Part shown: in pieces, positions 38,066-52,100 of the stretch
How positions within the stretch are numbered: the stretch's first letter is position 1
Layout: each line of letters begins with the position of its first letter
Assembly: GCA_947579665.1 (NCBI GenBank)
Contig: OX388345.1
Span: forward strand, 32,083,849 to 32,147,848
From: Sympetrum striolatum
Taxonomy: Eukaryota; Arthropoda; Insecta; Odonata; Libellulidae
Length of the DNA stretch: 64,000 bases
Direction of reading: 5' to 3'
Made by a program: the position numbers and the translations under genes
The notes under the pieces: model-generated
Told to the model about the DNA's origin: nothing
The model's database searches: none
Seen by the model: only the letters and a program-made list of their open reading frames with translations

Positions 38066-38100
38066 ACCATAGAGTAACTATAATATATTTACTCTATGGT
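38066..38100. repeat. 12-bp stem hairpin
   Basis: ACCATAGAGTAA (38066-38077) pairs perfectly with TTACTCTATGGT (38089-38100) around an 11-base AT loop. There is no adjacent gene for which it could act as a terminator or control element. Confidence 0.6.
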
Positions 38101-38270
38101 ATGACCAAAATTATTATTAGTTTTGTTAATCATTCTTCATTATCATTAAAATTCTACCACTATCATACGATCGCAGCAGCGAAAAAGGCTGAGATAAGAG
38201 TAAATTTATTGATGGAAATTAAAGTTCAACTTTGCACAAGAAAGTGTGCTACTTAACCCAAAGTTATATA

Positions 38271-38329
38271 GAAGTGAAAAATAGTGACTTGGCAGGGATC
38301 CGAACCCAGATCTCCCACTTTTCGGGCAG
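38271..38329 (-). mobile_element. tRNA-derived SINE fragment, copy B
   Basis: This segment aligns without gaps to 15061-15119, with only scattered differences. It includes the identical leader GAAGTGAAAAATAGTGACTTGGC and the T-arm/B-box region (GGTTCGGATCC on the minus strand). The match stops inside the tRNA-like head, so this copy is truncated at its 5' end. It confirms that the 15.1-kb element belongs to a dispersed family. Confidence 0.65.
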
Positions 38330-41300
38330 AAATAAAAATTATTGATATATTTTCCTCTAAATTGGACCAAATGACAAATGAAAAACATTCCATCACTAAG
38401 GTATGGTCGCAGGAACTATTACTAAGAATTAACGTATTAATTTTATAATTTATTGAAGTATGCATTTTAGGCTAATACACTTTCCTTTCAATTTTCTAAT
38501 GCTTTATATAGAACTTCTGCAATCGAAAATTCAAATGTCAATGACTTCAGAAGTGGAGGAAAATTTTGGAACCAAAAACAATAGATATAAAAACGTTAGG
38601 ATAGATAAAGAATCGACAAAATTATCAGATAATGTAGGTTATGGAAGATATCAGGATAGCTCAAACAAATCAGATGAATGTTGTAAATTGATAAATATTT
38701 ATGTGGTTATTTAATGTAAATCTAATGATAAAAAAAGAAAAAGCTGTTAAATTCCATTAGGGACAGGGAAATTGAATACTTCATTATTCTTATCCGAATC
38801 ATATTTATTCGGTGCTCTGAATCGAGAATTATGCTTCGAAAGTCGAAATACTTTGCTGTTAATGAAAGACGTCCTTGCATTACGAACATATTTTCGAAGG
38901 ACGATCACGCGAGGCGACCAATATTTGGGTGAAACGTACGAAATGACACCAAAAAGATTTCATTAGCGTCCACTCTCGGTAACGCTTTGCCTAAACGACC
39001 ACCATAATTGCTAGAAGCACGAAAGCAGATGTCCTCGATGAAATGCAGCCTTTAAAAAGGAACATTTTCAATCCGTTCGCTAAAGATCGAGAAAAGTCAT
39101 CGGGTAGCCTTACATTTCCTAAGAAACGACTGAAATAGCTACCACATTATAACGAATAGTAATAAAAAATAACCTAAGGCCACTATTGCAACAATATGCC
39201 AGAAACCATAAAAAATGAACTGGTACACAGATAATTATAAGCTAAAACGTGTTAAGCTAACCTTTCTTTCTATGCCTGTGCTTCAAATACAGAATTCCCG
39301 AGACAAAGAAGCTCTAATCACATATCCATCGTGTATCCACGGTGTTGGTTGAATTTTTATTTACAAATGGACGAGTAAGGCAATTATTCAAAACAGTATA
39401 ATCCACATAAGAACTCTCTACCTTTTAAGATGATTCGCTTGATTTTTAAAACATGTATCCTCCCCAATCGTGGGATTTTAAGTCTTGAGTTAACATACAA
39501 TAAGTCACACAAATTTCCACAACTATTTTTCTTCGTGGGTATTTTCCTGAATTGAAAGAATGTTACATATATTTTACATAACATATTAACGAAATATTTC
39601 ATTCTACGAACTTTAATATTTTGTACCAAGTTAATCGACAAAGGCTGTTCTTTGTGGAATTAAAAAACAGAAAAATTAATAATTTAACAAACATTATTTT
39701 TACTAAAACGATCTAACTCGACTCTCACACATTCAACCTTATCAGACGTTTTAATTAGAAAACAATAGTATTCCCTACATACTGAATTTATTCTCCCGAA
39801 TCTCTTGTTTCAATTTATAATGCATGCTAAACCTCAAGACATGAAAAATTAATCACAACATTATCTCTCTGCGTTTAGTATTCATGTAGAGGCATACACT
39901 ATTTACATGAAATATCAACAGTAATAAAACGTCTCCGATAGCGCCAACAGCTCGGCCAAGGTCGCGGGGAAATTATAAGAAATATATGTATAGGAGGAGA
40001 CCCGCTAATATGAAAAATACATCAAGTGCTTCGGACTTGAAGCTGCCATAATCTTGGCGCCGAATTACGTCAACGTGAGAAACAGCTCGCGCAGATACTT
40101 TTAATTACGCTCCGCGGAGACTCTCCCATCGCCGCGTTAACGCTCCGATGGCACATCCTCGCAGATCAAGACCGAAAGTAATTCTCCAACAGCTGCGTCG
40201 ATGGGAATCTTCGAAGCCCTGGGGGTTGAAGCCTTCCTCGCTTGCGCACCTGACCTTGTAACGCAGGTGTGTATGGGATGACGGCAGTGGGGTTGATTTT
40301 CCCTGCCACCCCGACGCGAAAGCTTTATGACTCGCGAGAGGAAATTTCCCGATGAACTTCTGCCGCCGTACCTTTCTTCCTTAATTAGGATGGAAGTGAG
40401 CCTTCGCCACTCATCGAGATGAAGCCCTCCTCGACATCGAGGAAGGAAGATGTGCATCGGATATGCGCGTTTCCTGTTTTTCCCGGGAGACGGAGGGAGG
40501 CGCGCCTGTCTTATTAAAAATCCGCGCGTTTTAATGAAGAAAAATGTCGCTGGCAAGGAGATACGCATCTAGGCTGTACAGGACGGCTGGAATCTGGAGA
40601 ATAACTCTGTTTTTTGTGGAACATGATACTTTTTATAAGCTACGGACGTGAATATGAAAATAAGACGATGCCACTTTTTGTTGGCTACAGAGCGTCTTGG
40701 TGCATAACGATTTCAAAACTAAAATTGTACGTAAACTATTGCTAACAAAAATTTCAAATTTATTTCCAGCAAGGCAGTGACCTATCATATACCAACTGAC
40801 CAGTAAATTTAAAGAAAAGTATATTTCCGCCCAACTAAATAATATATCAAAATAAATCTTGATGAATGGATTAGTTCTTTATTTATCTCTTTAGGACAGA
40901 ATGGAAAAAATGCAGCTTTCTTACCTTTATTATTATTTTGTTTAATCTTCTTCCAAAACTATTGGAAGCTAACAATATAGGGGAAGATTTTCATGTCGGT
41001 CCTCGGGTAGCTATTTGACAAGATTTAAATACTTGAATTGGAGACCAAGTTTTCAGACGAATAATGACAATGATAAATTCAATCACTTTGGTCTTCGCTT
41101 ATTGGAACCTCATCTTAAAACATGAATGATAAAAATAAACTAATAAAGTCACTGTTTATTTTTATCTTATGTGTTTTAATGATTACCATATTTTAAATTA
41201 ACGCTTGTGGGAAGAATTCAAAATCAAATCTGCTATAATGGATGGAAAAAATAATGAGAGATAAATGATAATGAGGAAGAATTGAAATCTTATTTATGGA

Positions 41301-44300
41301 TTACGAAAGTATAATGCATGGTTTATTAAATATTACACGATTCACAATTTAGTAAACCTGAAAGAGGCATTAAAAATATTTTTATTAAATAATAGTTTCG
41401 ATACCTTATACCTACATTTCTAGGTCATGCTAACACCGGAAATGCATAAAGACTAAACGTTAAACATTAAAAAAGTTATCCTTAATAAATACCCTAAGGA
41501 TCTTAAGCCATGATATTAGCCGCAAAAAAAGCATCTTCTGCAATAAAATCAAACTCCCTCGGTGGAATCTTTGAGACCATTCACTTTTGAAGCCATCCTT
41601 TTTCTCGAAAACATCGCCGCATCGACAGAGCGAGACAATATGCGCAGCTAATGCGTAAACAAACTGGTACGCAGCGGCGTCCGCCAATTAGCGAGAGACC
41701 GGATCCGCGATAGCGATTGGCTCAAGAAAGGAAGTCCGCGAATGTGTAGGAGGAGACGGTCTATGGGATACGGACGACTTGACGTGATAAGGAATCGACG
41801 GGGCGAAGAAGAGACTGCTGAAAAAGAGAGGAGGCTCATTGTTAGTCGACGGCAATGAATAGATGGACGAGATATCGGGAGGCGTATCTTCAATACGAGA
41901 GAGACGATATTTGAGGCTGGGAGAAGAAGATTCGCCAACGCTTTCACTGGGAGGATGTTTAATCAAGACGTTTCTCCGAGAGCCATTATGAGGGACTCCG
42001 AACAAGTCAACAAATACTGGAGAGAAATATTTGGGAATGGAATTAACACTCAAATCATCAGACTTTTACATACTAATGAGTGCTGAAGGGGATGAATAAC
42101 TTCCCATGGGAATATCTAAAATCCTCATTTCAGGTTTTATTTAGTTTTTAGGCGACTTTGCAAAAAAATATTAGAAACCTTTTTACACCAATTAGTGGTT
42201 TGTACGCTGATTGCCATTGCCACATACTATTAACGACCACTTCCTAACTTAACGTTTAACTTCATTCCGCGCAATATCCTTTTAGATTCGTATTTCCTGA
42301 CTTCCTTGGAAGTCAACTAAACTGAAGTTCGATTAAGGTAAACTTAAAATTGAATATTCCATGAAGAATTAGTTACTATCGCATATAAAATACTTCAATA
42401 CGAGGAAATCTATTTCATAATGAATGTGTAATATTTGTGTGAAAATAAATAAACTAAGAACAAGTTTAAAATGGTGAATATTATCTTCGAGAAATATTTG
42501 CACATTCTAGGATACGATCTAAACTATTAGCCCTTATATGTACGTATATTTTAGCATAATACTGGTAAAACCATGGCAAAAAATAGTCATAGTGTAATGT
42601 CAACATAGAGTTATGCTACACATAACAATCCAATATTGGGAGAATAGGGTATTAATTCTGAACGTGATACTGCGTTGGAGATTTGATAGAGCACAAGGTA
42701 ATATTTCGACAAGTCTGTTTGGTTAGCCAGGAAATAGATTGTTGGACAGAAAGATTTATCAAATAATAGCACTGTTATAAAACCTTTCGATGTATACAAT
42801 TTTAGTATAAATTCAGTAAAATTTTATCATTGAAATGCAATAAGAATGGCTAACTCGACGTTTTATGGTACGTAATATATAAATTATATCTAAATCGTCC
42901 AAACTCAAATCGAGAGAAAACGGCGATTCTGACGATACATATTATCATATCTACACTACATTGATACCTACCCTACAAACTAAAATAGAGAGAAAATGTT
43001 GACTGATGATACCAAATCAGATCATATCTACATTAATACCCTATAAGCCGCCTTTCGGTATGAGAATCATACTTTGTACAGAAGAAAACGATTCACATCG
43101 GTCGCAAGGATAGAAGTCACGAAAGAAGACATTGCAAAGTTCCTCGAAATGGGAGTCCCAATTGTGACAGGTGCGTCCTGCATGACAAAGAAGAGGGCAG
43201 AGTCCGCGACCCTGTTTGCATATTAGGACATATCATATCGCATGAACATAATAAACATATTCGGGGAACACGTACGGACGAAGGCGCACGTTCTGGTCTA
43301 GATGGGTCGCAAAATTTGTTGCGGAACGCAAAGAGAATTGAGGTTAAGGAAAATGTGCTGCGGTTTGCTTCGAGGAAAAGATACTTGATGTTGTCTTCCT
43401 CGGCGTTAATAAAAACTTCCCTTCTAGGACAGAATTCCTTATCCTGAATCGACGTCTGAAAGTGCGAAGATATTGAAAGATGTGATGAAACTTAAAGATC
43501 GCACGATAGGGAAAACTGTGAAGAACTGATAGCAGAACAAGAGATTGATCAGAACTCCTAATCATTCTAAAGATAAATGATAATTAATTTTATTGATAAA
43601 AACAACCTACTTATGAACGTTTGAGCACGTTGAATTTCGCAACTAATAGAATACATCTGAGGCAAAATATTCGATAATTTATTGGCATAGCTGTATCAAC
43701 GACTTATCGTAAAATTCTTTGGATGAAAACAGGAAAAACTATATCTAAGATCCGCAGAAAAAAAATTTATTAGTGTCCCGTACACACTATTCATAGTTAT
43801 ATTAATGTATGGTACTTTATGGGGTAGAGACGTAAAGGAGCGTCTTTCCAGTAATAGAGAATATTTAAATTTGACTTTATTTTCTTCATCAAAGTAACAA
43901 CATCACCATTTTTCGTTCGAAACCTAACTGAGCGTCAATTTAGGCTTACATGAATATAAAAATATTCACCAAGGCTAATAATGATTTCAATGAGAGCAAA
44001 TAATAACATATGAATCCCATAGGATAAAAAACGAGGACAACCTCTTTATTACCTTATATTTATATTCCTCTATGGAAAGAGAGCAGCTGACATAATCATT
44101 CGTCATTCTATCATAGAACTTAAGATTACGACTAGAATTTCAACTTAAGATTCTACTCGCGAAATTTTCCCACAAACCTTGGAGAATCTTACTCTTGAAA
44201 AGCTATTTCGCAAACGCTGAAAAACTTAAGCCCGTAAAATGCTACCCAAGTGAGTAGATACACTACTCCAAAACTATTCACTCTCCCAAATGTAAACAAA

Positions 44301-47300
44301 TTTGAAAGAGGAAGCTACAAAGTAAATCAGGTTAAGGCAATCCCAATTTCCTTGAAGCGACAGTGTCTCGAATTAACATAGTGTAACCGATAAATGACTT
44401 CAAGGCCTCGAAATTTAACTTCGACCACATATGCAATTCCCAAAATCAGGAAGTTCCCACATGAAAACATTCGCACCTACCTTAACCTACCCAAGAATTT
44501 ATTTCTGACGCATACGTGACTCAATTAGGTCAAACAGCGTGCCATAATCATCGGATTAGGTAATCAATCACGAATTCACCAAGTTGACTTTCTCGGAAAG
44601 TCTTCGCTGGCATTCGGTGAGTCAAATGTTTATAAGGCTCCAGAAGAGATACAGAAGTTAAATGGACAGGATGTCATACCAAAAATGTATCACGTGAAAG
44701 TTAGCAGATAAAACAGATGATTCGCAAATAATTATATATCTGAGCTGATTGTGCTCATAATTACTGCTGAAATAACATATACCACTTATAAGTATTTTTA
44801 TACATAACTTTTTACTGAAAATGAGAATACTATTGGGTTACTGAGCAATGGAAACCTGAATCATTGAGTTTACTACATCAAGGCCCTCTCGAATACCGGT
44901 AAAAAGAAGTACAGGCAATGTAGAAATGCGAAAATAACAGGAAAACACGAGAAAACCGATGGAAACGAACAGGAATTGATACAAGTTTATCATGATTATT
45001 AATTGATAGCTTATAAAGTATTTTCTGGAAAGTCAACAACACAAAGCTAGATGGGTCTTTCTCTCCGCCATTAGTTACCAAAAACTTGGGAGAGAAATTG
45101 AAGCAACTATGCAATACTAGGAGTGGGGTATTTTCCCCTACTTTCTTCAATGAGCCAGTATGCAACAAGTATAAATAGTCCATGTAACAGCAGCAAAATT
45201 ACCCAATGGCTTTTTAAAGTATTCAGTAAGGAGTGGACAGCATGAATGTCATTAATTAACATACCTCATGCCACAGTAGATTATATAACATCACAACGAT
45301 TATCGTAACGGAGACAAAAGTAATTTATACTTAATCCTATATTCATAACATTCACCAAAAAATTGAAAATTCAATTAATCTTGATAATTTGAAATAATAT
45401 TCCATTCATCAAGATACGATGGTAGGAACTAGAATCATAAGAAACGACATTTAAAAAGCGAAAACATGCCCAATTCTCGACAGGAAACTAATATTTTCCA
45501 TTGGTAATTTCCTTTGTTTACAATTGGAAATTTTAACCAGAAGCTAATATACATTCCGAACGCGTCACGATGGAGGTGCGTATACTGGGCACTAAATAGA
45601 GGAGCTGAAATTAGGTCCATTGGATAGGTGAGGGATACCCTAAGGGAAGTCCGGTTCCAGAGAGCACGCCCACTTCCCGATCTTCCCAACCCTTTCATAC
45701 ATCTCTCTCCCCATCTCAATTGCGTCAAGATTTCCTGTGGCAGAGGGCAGGAAGGGGGACCAGTAGTTAGCCTCATTCTTGCGTACGAATGTCTCGAAAA
45801 CAAAGGAAGTTTGAAAAGGGGCCTTCGGAATGGAAAAGAATCGAGTCCGGAGATTAAAATTCCAATTCCTTAGGCCGCAATATCAGCGAAAGGATAAAAC
45901 CGAGGTAATTACGTCTACTGGAATACTAATTTAAGAGAAATTATATTCTTGAAAAGAAATTTGACAATTGAATGGAAAGAGAATAGAGGAGAATAATAAG
46001 GTAGAATCAAGTATATAAAACTGAGCGAAAGTTAAGAAATGGTTCTATATTGGTGATTACAGATAGGATTCCGAAGATTTGAAGCACTAAGTAACGATAA
46101 TTTTTCACAATTCTATTTGCCAACGACGCTAGTGATAAAAGAGTAAAGACAATCACAAAATAGTTCCTTAATACATCAATCAAGAACCAATTCACAAATC
46201 TAAGCTGATTCTAACCATGAAATATAGCACATAAGATACGTTTTCCTTAGTGACAACTACTCAAACTAATTATCATCAAAGTCTTTTCATATTAGATATA
46301 CTTTTAATATACAGTTGATGAAGCATGGATTTTAAATACCACAAAAGATGATCACACGAAGTATTTTGACAAAATTGACCCACGACTTTTCAAACCTCGA
46401 TATTCAAAACAAGTAGACATTTGAATGAAAATGTCGAACTTTATGGTATAAACAGGCAGAGATTTCCATTTATACTTAGTTCTTCACGTTAAGAGTTTTA
46501 ATTTTGATCATTCAATAATTGCGTTAGCAACATAGTTGGGTAAAGCTAAGTTATACTTTCATCTAGAAATGCATTTATCATTACATTTCGCAACTCCTTA
46601 TACACCCCCGAAAAATTCAATTCCTTTACGAAATGACCAGATCTGCAAAGCGAGGCTTCGATTAAGTTATCATCCACATCAAAATAAAACGTAATGCTCA
46701 AACCCAAAATTCGCGGGGGTGAAGGATGACCATGATGATCCGGAGACCTCGAATAAGATATTTTCCGCAAGCATCATCGAGCACAATCAATTCAATTCTT
46801 ATTTCTCCCGAGGAATGGCATTGCATTGAAAATTCGGACACGAAGAGTCCTCTCTTTCGTTTTTAAACCCACAAAGAATCAATCAAGCCCCCGATACACG
46901 GTACATGCCAATGACTTACGTAAGAATGGTATTACACGAATAATAACCGAGTAAGAGGATGAACGTGCAGAAAGAGGGGTACGACTCCATCGCTCTCAGG
47001 GTCTCCCAAAGGTCGGAGACGACCCTGGGACCACCTTCGGAGACCTGCGAAAAAGAAAAATTCGGGGAAGAACCCCGTCCCGGTTTCCAGACTTGTATTA
47101 ACTCTAGTGACTATGCCAATTCCGTCCCCACACGGGCCGCTTGCTTTCAAATTGATGGACAGACGACACACATCTCAAGCAGGGAACACCTTCCTCGAAA
47201 GAATACCAAAAGGAATGCAAAACAGAGACGACACTTGCAAGGCCTGCCGTTCTGAAATGGCTGCGACCCATTAATCAACTTCCATTGTTCGCGATTTCCA

Positions 47301-49082
47301 CGACCCCTTCTTTGCTGGAATCCCTTTGCGTCACGACCATTGTAACAATTAGCCAATGAGGACGACAATCGCCCCGATGAACTAGAGCGTGAAATGGTGG
47401 AATCGTTTGGCCGTATGTTAACTAGGGGACAGCGTAAACAACACACTTAGGTTGAGACGCGGTTAAATTATCAGAAACGACTGAATATAAAATACATGGG
47501 ACAAGGAATTAAACCTTGAAGTGCATAGCTATAGCAATATTACAGAAAAGCAAAATGATAAATAGCTAACATGACATACGCTGAACGTAAGTGAAACAGT
47601 GATTCTACGAGTAAAACTAAATATACCAACAGATTATATTTAACATAAAATTTAATGCTACACACTTATGTTCAAGTAAAATGCTACATCACCAGATTCA
47701 CGTCTGAAACACGTTAAACATTTAAAAAAGAAAATCTCAAATTCTGTTAATTCGCATAATTTTAGTTAACCTAAACGAAGATCATGATAATATGGTAACG
47801 ACTTACAGTGATATTCGACTTCCTAAAAAACGAGGAGTTATAACGAAAATTAAATTCCAGAATCGCCTCGAGAAAAGCAAGAGCTATTATAGAAGACTGA
47901 TGTTTTTAGTTAATTCCCATTGAATATGTTAACAACAACTCCAGTATCAAAGCACAAAACTAACACTGTATTAAAAGGAGAAAGATCCGGAGTAGAGGAG
48001 ACTTTATGATTAAGCTAATAACTGAACATATGACGTACATGAGCTGAGCATTTTTAAATCTGAAGAAAAAATTGCAGCAATGATCCCAATGACGAATGGT
48101 CATTCAAAACATTGGCTCAGTAAATTAAAATTATCATAGAGGTAAATACCAAATTATTAATAGAATCAGTTCGCGTTAGGTATGCATATTACATACAACA
48201 ATAGGAAAATGGCAATATTTTAAAACCTTAAAGTTCAATCCCCTGATACTAGACCAAAGTGACGACATAAATTCAGGTTTCAATAGTAAAATAGTCTCTA
48301 TTAGATAAGAACAGAGAACCAGACCGACGACAAGCAAACGGTATCTAGTGAGTTGCTCTTGTTAAGAATCGTACCCTTCACACAGCAACGATAACATATA
48401 ATGAAAGGACAATTTACTGAAACTCTTCATATACGTTAACTCTGTTAGACTCCCTCCTAGGGCTTCAACGTTTCAGTCGATAGCTGATAGACAACAAACA
48501 AACACTCCTCTTGTTCCACACTAGCATGAATGTATAGTTTAAATGCAGGAAGGAGACCGTTGCATAAGAGCACGTGGCTTGTATCTCCATGTCCAATTGC
48601 GAGCACTTGGTAGGCATTAGCCGTTTTTCAGCCACCTCACGAATTCGACATTCCGCGAAGGTAGACGCGCTGTCTCGGGTGATAAATACGAAAGCACGGA
48701 AAATCACAAAACGACTGAGTTTCTCTCGAAAATTCCACTAGGGTATTCATCCCACAAAGCCAAGATTGGATGACTAAGGATTGAAAACTCAGAAAAATCT
48801 ATTTTTTTACGTACGGATATTTCTTGATAAACTGTGAAATAACTTTCGTTCCGAAACTATCGAAGAAAACCGCATCAAAACATGTACTTTCATGAAACAT
48901 AGGATTAGTAGCTCATCGAATCACCAATTCAAATTTGAAATATTTATTTTAACAAAAAAGCTCAATTTGTAGAATTCTATTTGATTGTATGAGAAACAAT
49001 TAGAAGTCTAGAAGAGCATATTTTAATAAAGATCATTCTTTATTCACTCCATCGTTCACTGGACTCAATATAAACAAATTCA
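38330..49082. other. Non-coding stretch, no gene recognised
   Basis: Long AT-rich region with GC-richer islands at about 40000-40570, 41560-42050, 45560-45870, 46800-47450 and 48430-48720. The longest frames are 143 codons (40137-40568, -), 121 codons (41688-42053, -) and 122 codons (45435-45803, -). None has a recognisable domain, and most are overlapped by frames on the other strand. A diverged tandem duplication of about 76 bases lies at 42899-43050. No RNA gene or complete transposon was recognised. Confidence 0.5.
42899..43050. repeat. Diverged tandem duplication, period about 76 bases
   Basis: Two successive copies share 'CAAACT-AAAT-GAGAGAAAA', then a GA(C/T)GATAC block, then 'ATCATATCTACA' and a TACC-type end. 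The second copy starts near 42975. Both copies carry substitutions and small gaps. There is no coding content. Confidence 0.45.
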
Positions 49083-49091
49083 ACAAATATA

Positions 49092-49198
49092 CACAGATTT
49101 ATTTGCAAAACGACCGGTTTCGGCACAGATCGGCCATCTTCAGGACCTGAAGATGGCCGATCTGTGCCGAAACCGGTCGTTTTGCAAATAAATCTGTG
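49092..49198. repeat. Perfect palindrome, 53-base arms with one-base centre
   Basis: The left arm 49092-49144 and the right arm 49146-49198 are exact reverse complements around A49145. A weaker match (AACAAATAT against GTATTTGTT) continues just outside. Each arm contains ACGACCGGTTTCGG and CATCTTCAGG on one strand (CCTGAAGATG and CCGAAACCGGTCGT on the other), a motif pair that I associate with dispersed arthropod repeats. A palindrome this long with no spacer is usually unstable when cloned or replicated, so it is either recent or an assembly artefact. It has no coding potential. Confidence 0.85.
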
Positions 49199-52100
49199 GA
49201 AAAAAGTATTTGTTAAACCTTATTCTTAACATCCTCTGTTATGGATTTCCACACGGTAAAGCCTGCCACAATCGATTTTATTTTTATATATAATAATGCA
49301 TCTTAAAATAATTCTAGGATTAAACGAAGTAATTTTCCGATTAATTTATTAGTTGTAATAGCATCTTAAATGTGCCTGACAGTGAATTAAATGCTCACAC
49401 TGCGTATTGAATAGAGAGCTTTATGTTCAACAACAAAGAATACTTTTGCTCTGGTGCATATTATGTCTGTAAATAGCTCGTAATTTTCATCATCCTTTAC
49501 GTTACGCTCTATCTTTCTTTTTTTACATTATTTTCTACACTTTTCAAATGTTTTTTACACCTCATTTTACTTCTAGTATTTCCTACAATAGTAATATGTT
49601 TTTTCTGCGATCACAATGAACTACTTTCTTATATCCTCCACAAAACCATTCTTTCCTTCCTTGAGCAAACATTTTTAAGACCTATAAACATTAATTTTCT
49701 TGTATAAAAGCTGTAAACAATTTCTGTATTTCACACAAGGAGAAATACTAAAATTTTCACCTTATTCCTGCCTCAAAGATCAAAGGTGATTTTAGAACGC
49801 ATAAATAATGCTTTTGGTTCCTTTAATAAAATTGCGCTGACTATAATTGGAGACAAAAGAGAAAGGTGATTCAAATTCAAATCATCTGCAAAGTGAGTGT
49901 CTCTCTTTCATTGGGAACTCCTTTTCAACTTCGTCATGACCTACTCATAGACCTCGATATATCAATCAGGTGGTCCACGCGCAAGTGCGACACAGGCGGA
50001 AAATGAACTCGGGCCTTCAGCCGAAGCTGCACGCTTTGCAGATTACCCTTCCTTGAAATTCTGCCATGCGACACTAATAAGCATCATGAGATAAAGAAGA
50101 AACACTTTCGCTATCAAATCTCCTTAGGGGAAAATTCGAAGAAACATTATTACGAATGCTTTACTTCAAACTAAAGAAGGGCGAGCGAATTCTTTCGCCA
50201 AAATCTTTTTCTGTTTACCAAATTTTTATTGCAGTCAAAGCTGAAAGCCAATTTCACACAAGAAGATATTCCTAAGTAGCGGGAATTTTTTCATATCCCA
50301 TGACTAATTGTTTTATTTTTATGCTACCCTGCTATTAAAAACCATAATTGATATTACTAATAGCTACCGAGCTAATACATTAAATTATATGAGAAACTTA
50401 CCTCAAATTGCCTACAATATATTTGACAAAAGTATTTACCAAACTTTCTCATGTAAAAAACTTAAAAATTCTGAGTGTAGATAGATGTGGAAGTATACTT
50501 ATCTACTTGTTATCATATTTTAAAGGCCGCGGGATTCATTCCAAAGAGAAGTTTGTTTCAATCGGTTTCTATAAATAAACTAATGAATATCTTTATATAA
50601 CTAACTTCGAGGTCAGGAAGCTTAACAATAGAGGAAATTTTAAGAACCGATGAGAGACATCAACGACCGATTTTTCTTGATGAATGTAATAAAATATCTC
50701 TCAGAATGAAACCGAATTGGATTCCATTATAAATAAAATTGGAATGAACATAGGTGTTAGTGAAAGTGATGTGTTAAAGAAATTCGTACGGATGTCACGC
50801 ACTGTGAATTCCCTACTAGTTCAGCGCAAGTTGGCGCATCAGATCTAAAGCAGCCAATCCTTTTAGAATGCAAGATCCATCAAATATCAACTCAATTACG
50901 GCCAGAGGAATTAAATTTTCTGCTCGCTGAACGAACGGAAATTGCAGTCACTGTGGTGCTAAGTGAACACGTCAGAGCAATTCACATACCGGGATTTGAA
51001 AGCGATGAGCGATCGAAATACAAATGAAGAAAAACAATACATAGAGAAACAAAGGGAAGAGAGAGAGAGAAATGGTAAAGTCAACTCAAAGAGAAATGAT
51101 AATAGGGAATATATTAATTTTCAACAGCATCGTAAACTTAGCAATACAGACACGGAGTAACCCTCTACTCACTTCATACAATATTTGAATTCAAGATTCA
51201 CGTTACTACGATGGTTTCATCATCAATGAGAGATCCCACTTTGTTAAGTCTATAAAATTATAATATATAATAATAAAGCAGGTTAAGATACGACGAGCTA
51301 AGTATAGTCTATGTACTAAATGTTTTGAGGTAAATGATGATATTCGATTTGGTTACTATGGCTACTGATGATTAAACTGAAAAACATAATATATTGGCGA
51401 AAAACCGTTGACCCGTTTCAGAATAAATCCATAAAAAGTACCATGATACGTTAAAAACACGAATCGCGAGAACTTCAGATAATGAACGAATATTGCCCGT
51501 TTTGAATGAGTTTTATCAACAAAGTAACCAAATAATATCCAAACCTGCAGACTGTTAAAAACCATATCGCACTGACGTCACTACTAAATTGACAAACTTC
51601 CTGAGGCGATTACAGTAACTCAAATGTGGATCTATCAAATCTTAACTCCTAATAATCTTATCGCCAGAGAATCCTGAAATCGTCGATGAAATCATTCATG
51701 CCCTCAGAGCACTGTAGCTACTATTGGCGAAAACGATGACCACATCCAGTACGGTAACGGACTACAATCCGGCATTAAAAAAACAACTTAAGAATGGTAT
51801 AGACACAGACGTCTACAAGGGAAGCCGCTTATTACTATTTGAACACAAATTTTAGATGAACTACAGACTTTTTTTAATAACGCGGCACGATTAGCAGGCC
51901 AAGAATGAACCGCTAGACTACTCGCAACGTGCGACAGTTACGAACATCTAACGTTTTCAAATTTTGGCCAGTACGTTACCTCTAATCAAAACATACGATT
52001 GATCGGAAACTTCAGAATATACAAAAAAAGATTGAATATATGTAAATTCCTTCTGGGGATAAAATCTAATCCCAGATAATAAGGCCGCGGGAATCTGGAA

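Larger units (their letters stand above)
35276..38270. other. Non-coding stretch with small inverted repeats
   Basis: No gene is recognised. A GC-richer patch at 36950-37560 has antisense-overlapping frames of up to 82 codons. Two hairpins stand out and are listed separately (37901-37953 and 38066-38100). At 35960-36015 a pyrimidine tract followed by AG, and then a GTAAGT-like site, mimics an exon, but its frame does not stay open. Confidence 0.5.

Noticed and set aside
40137..40568. 143-codon open frame (-) as a protein-coding gene
   Set aside because: It lies in a GC-richer patch where long frames are expected, has no recognisable domain and no splice or promoter support.
41688..42053. 121-codon Ser/Pro-rich frame (-), with a 99-codon frame overlapping in another phase on the same strand
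   Set aside because: Two overlapping long frames in one GC-richer patch suggest a compositional effect. No family is recognised.
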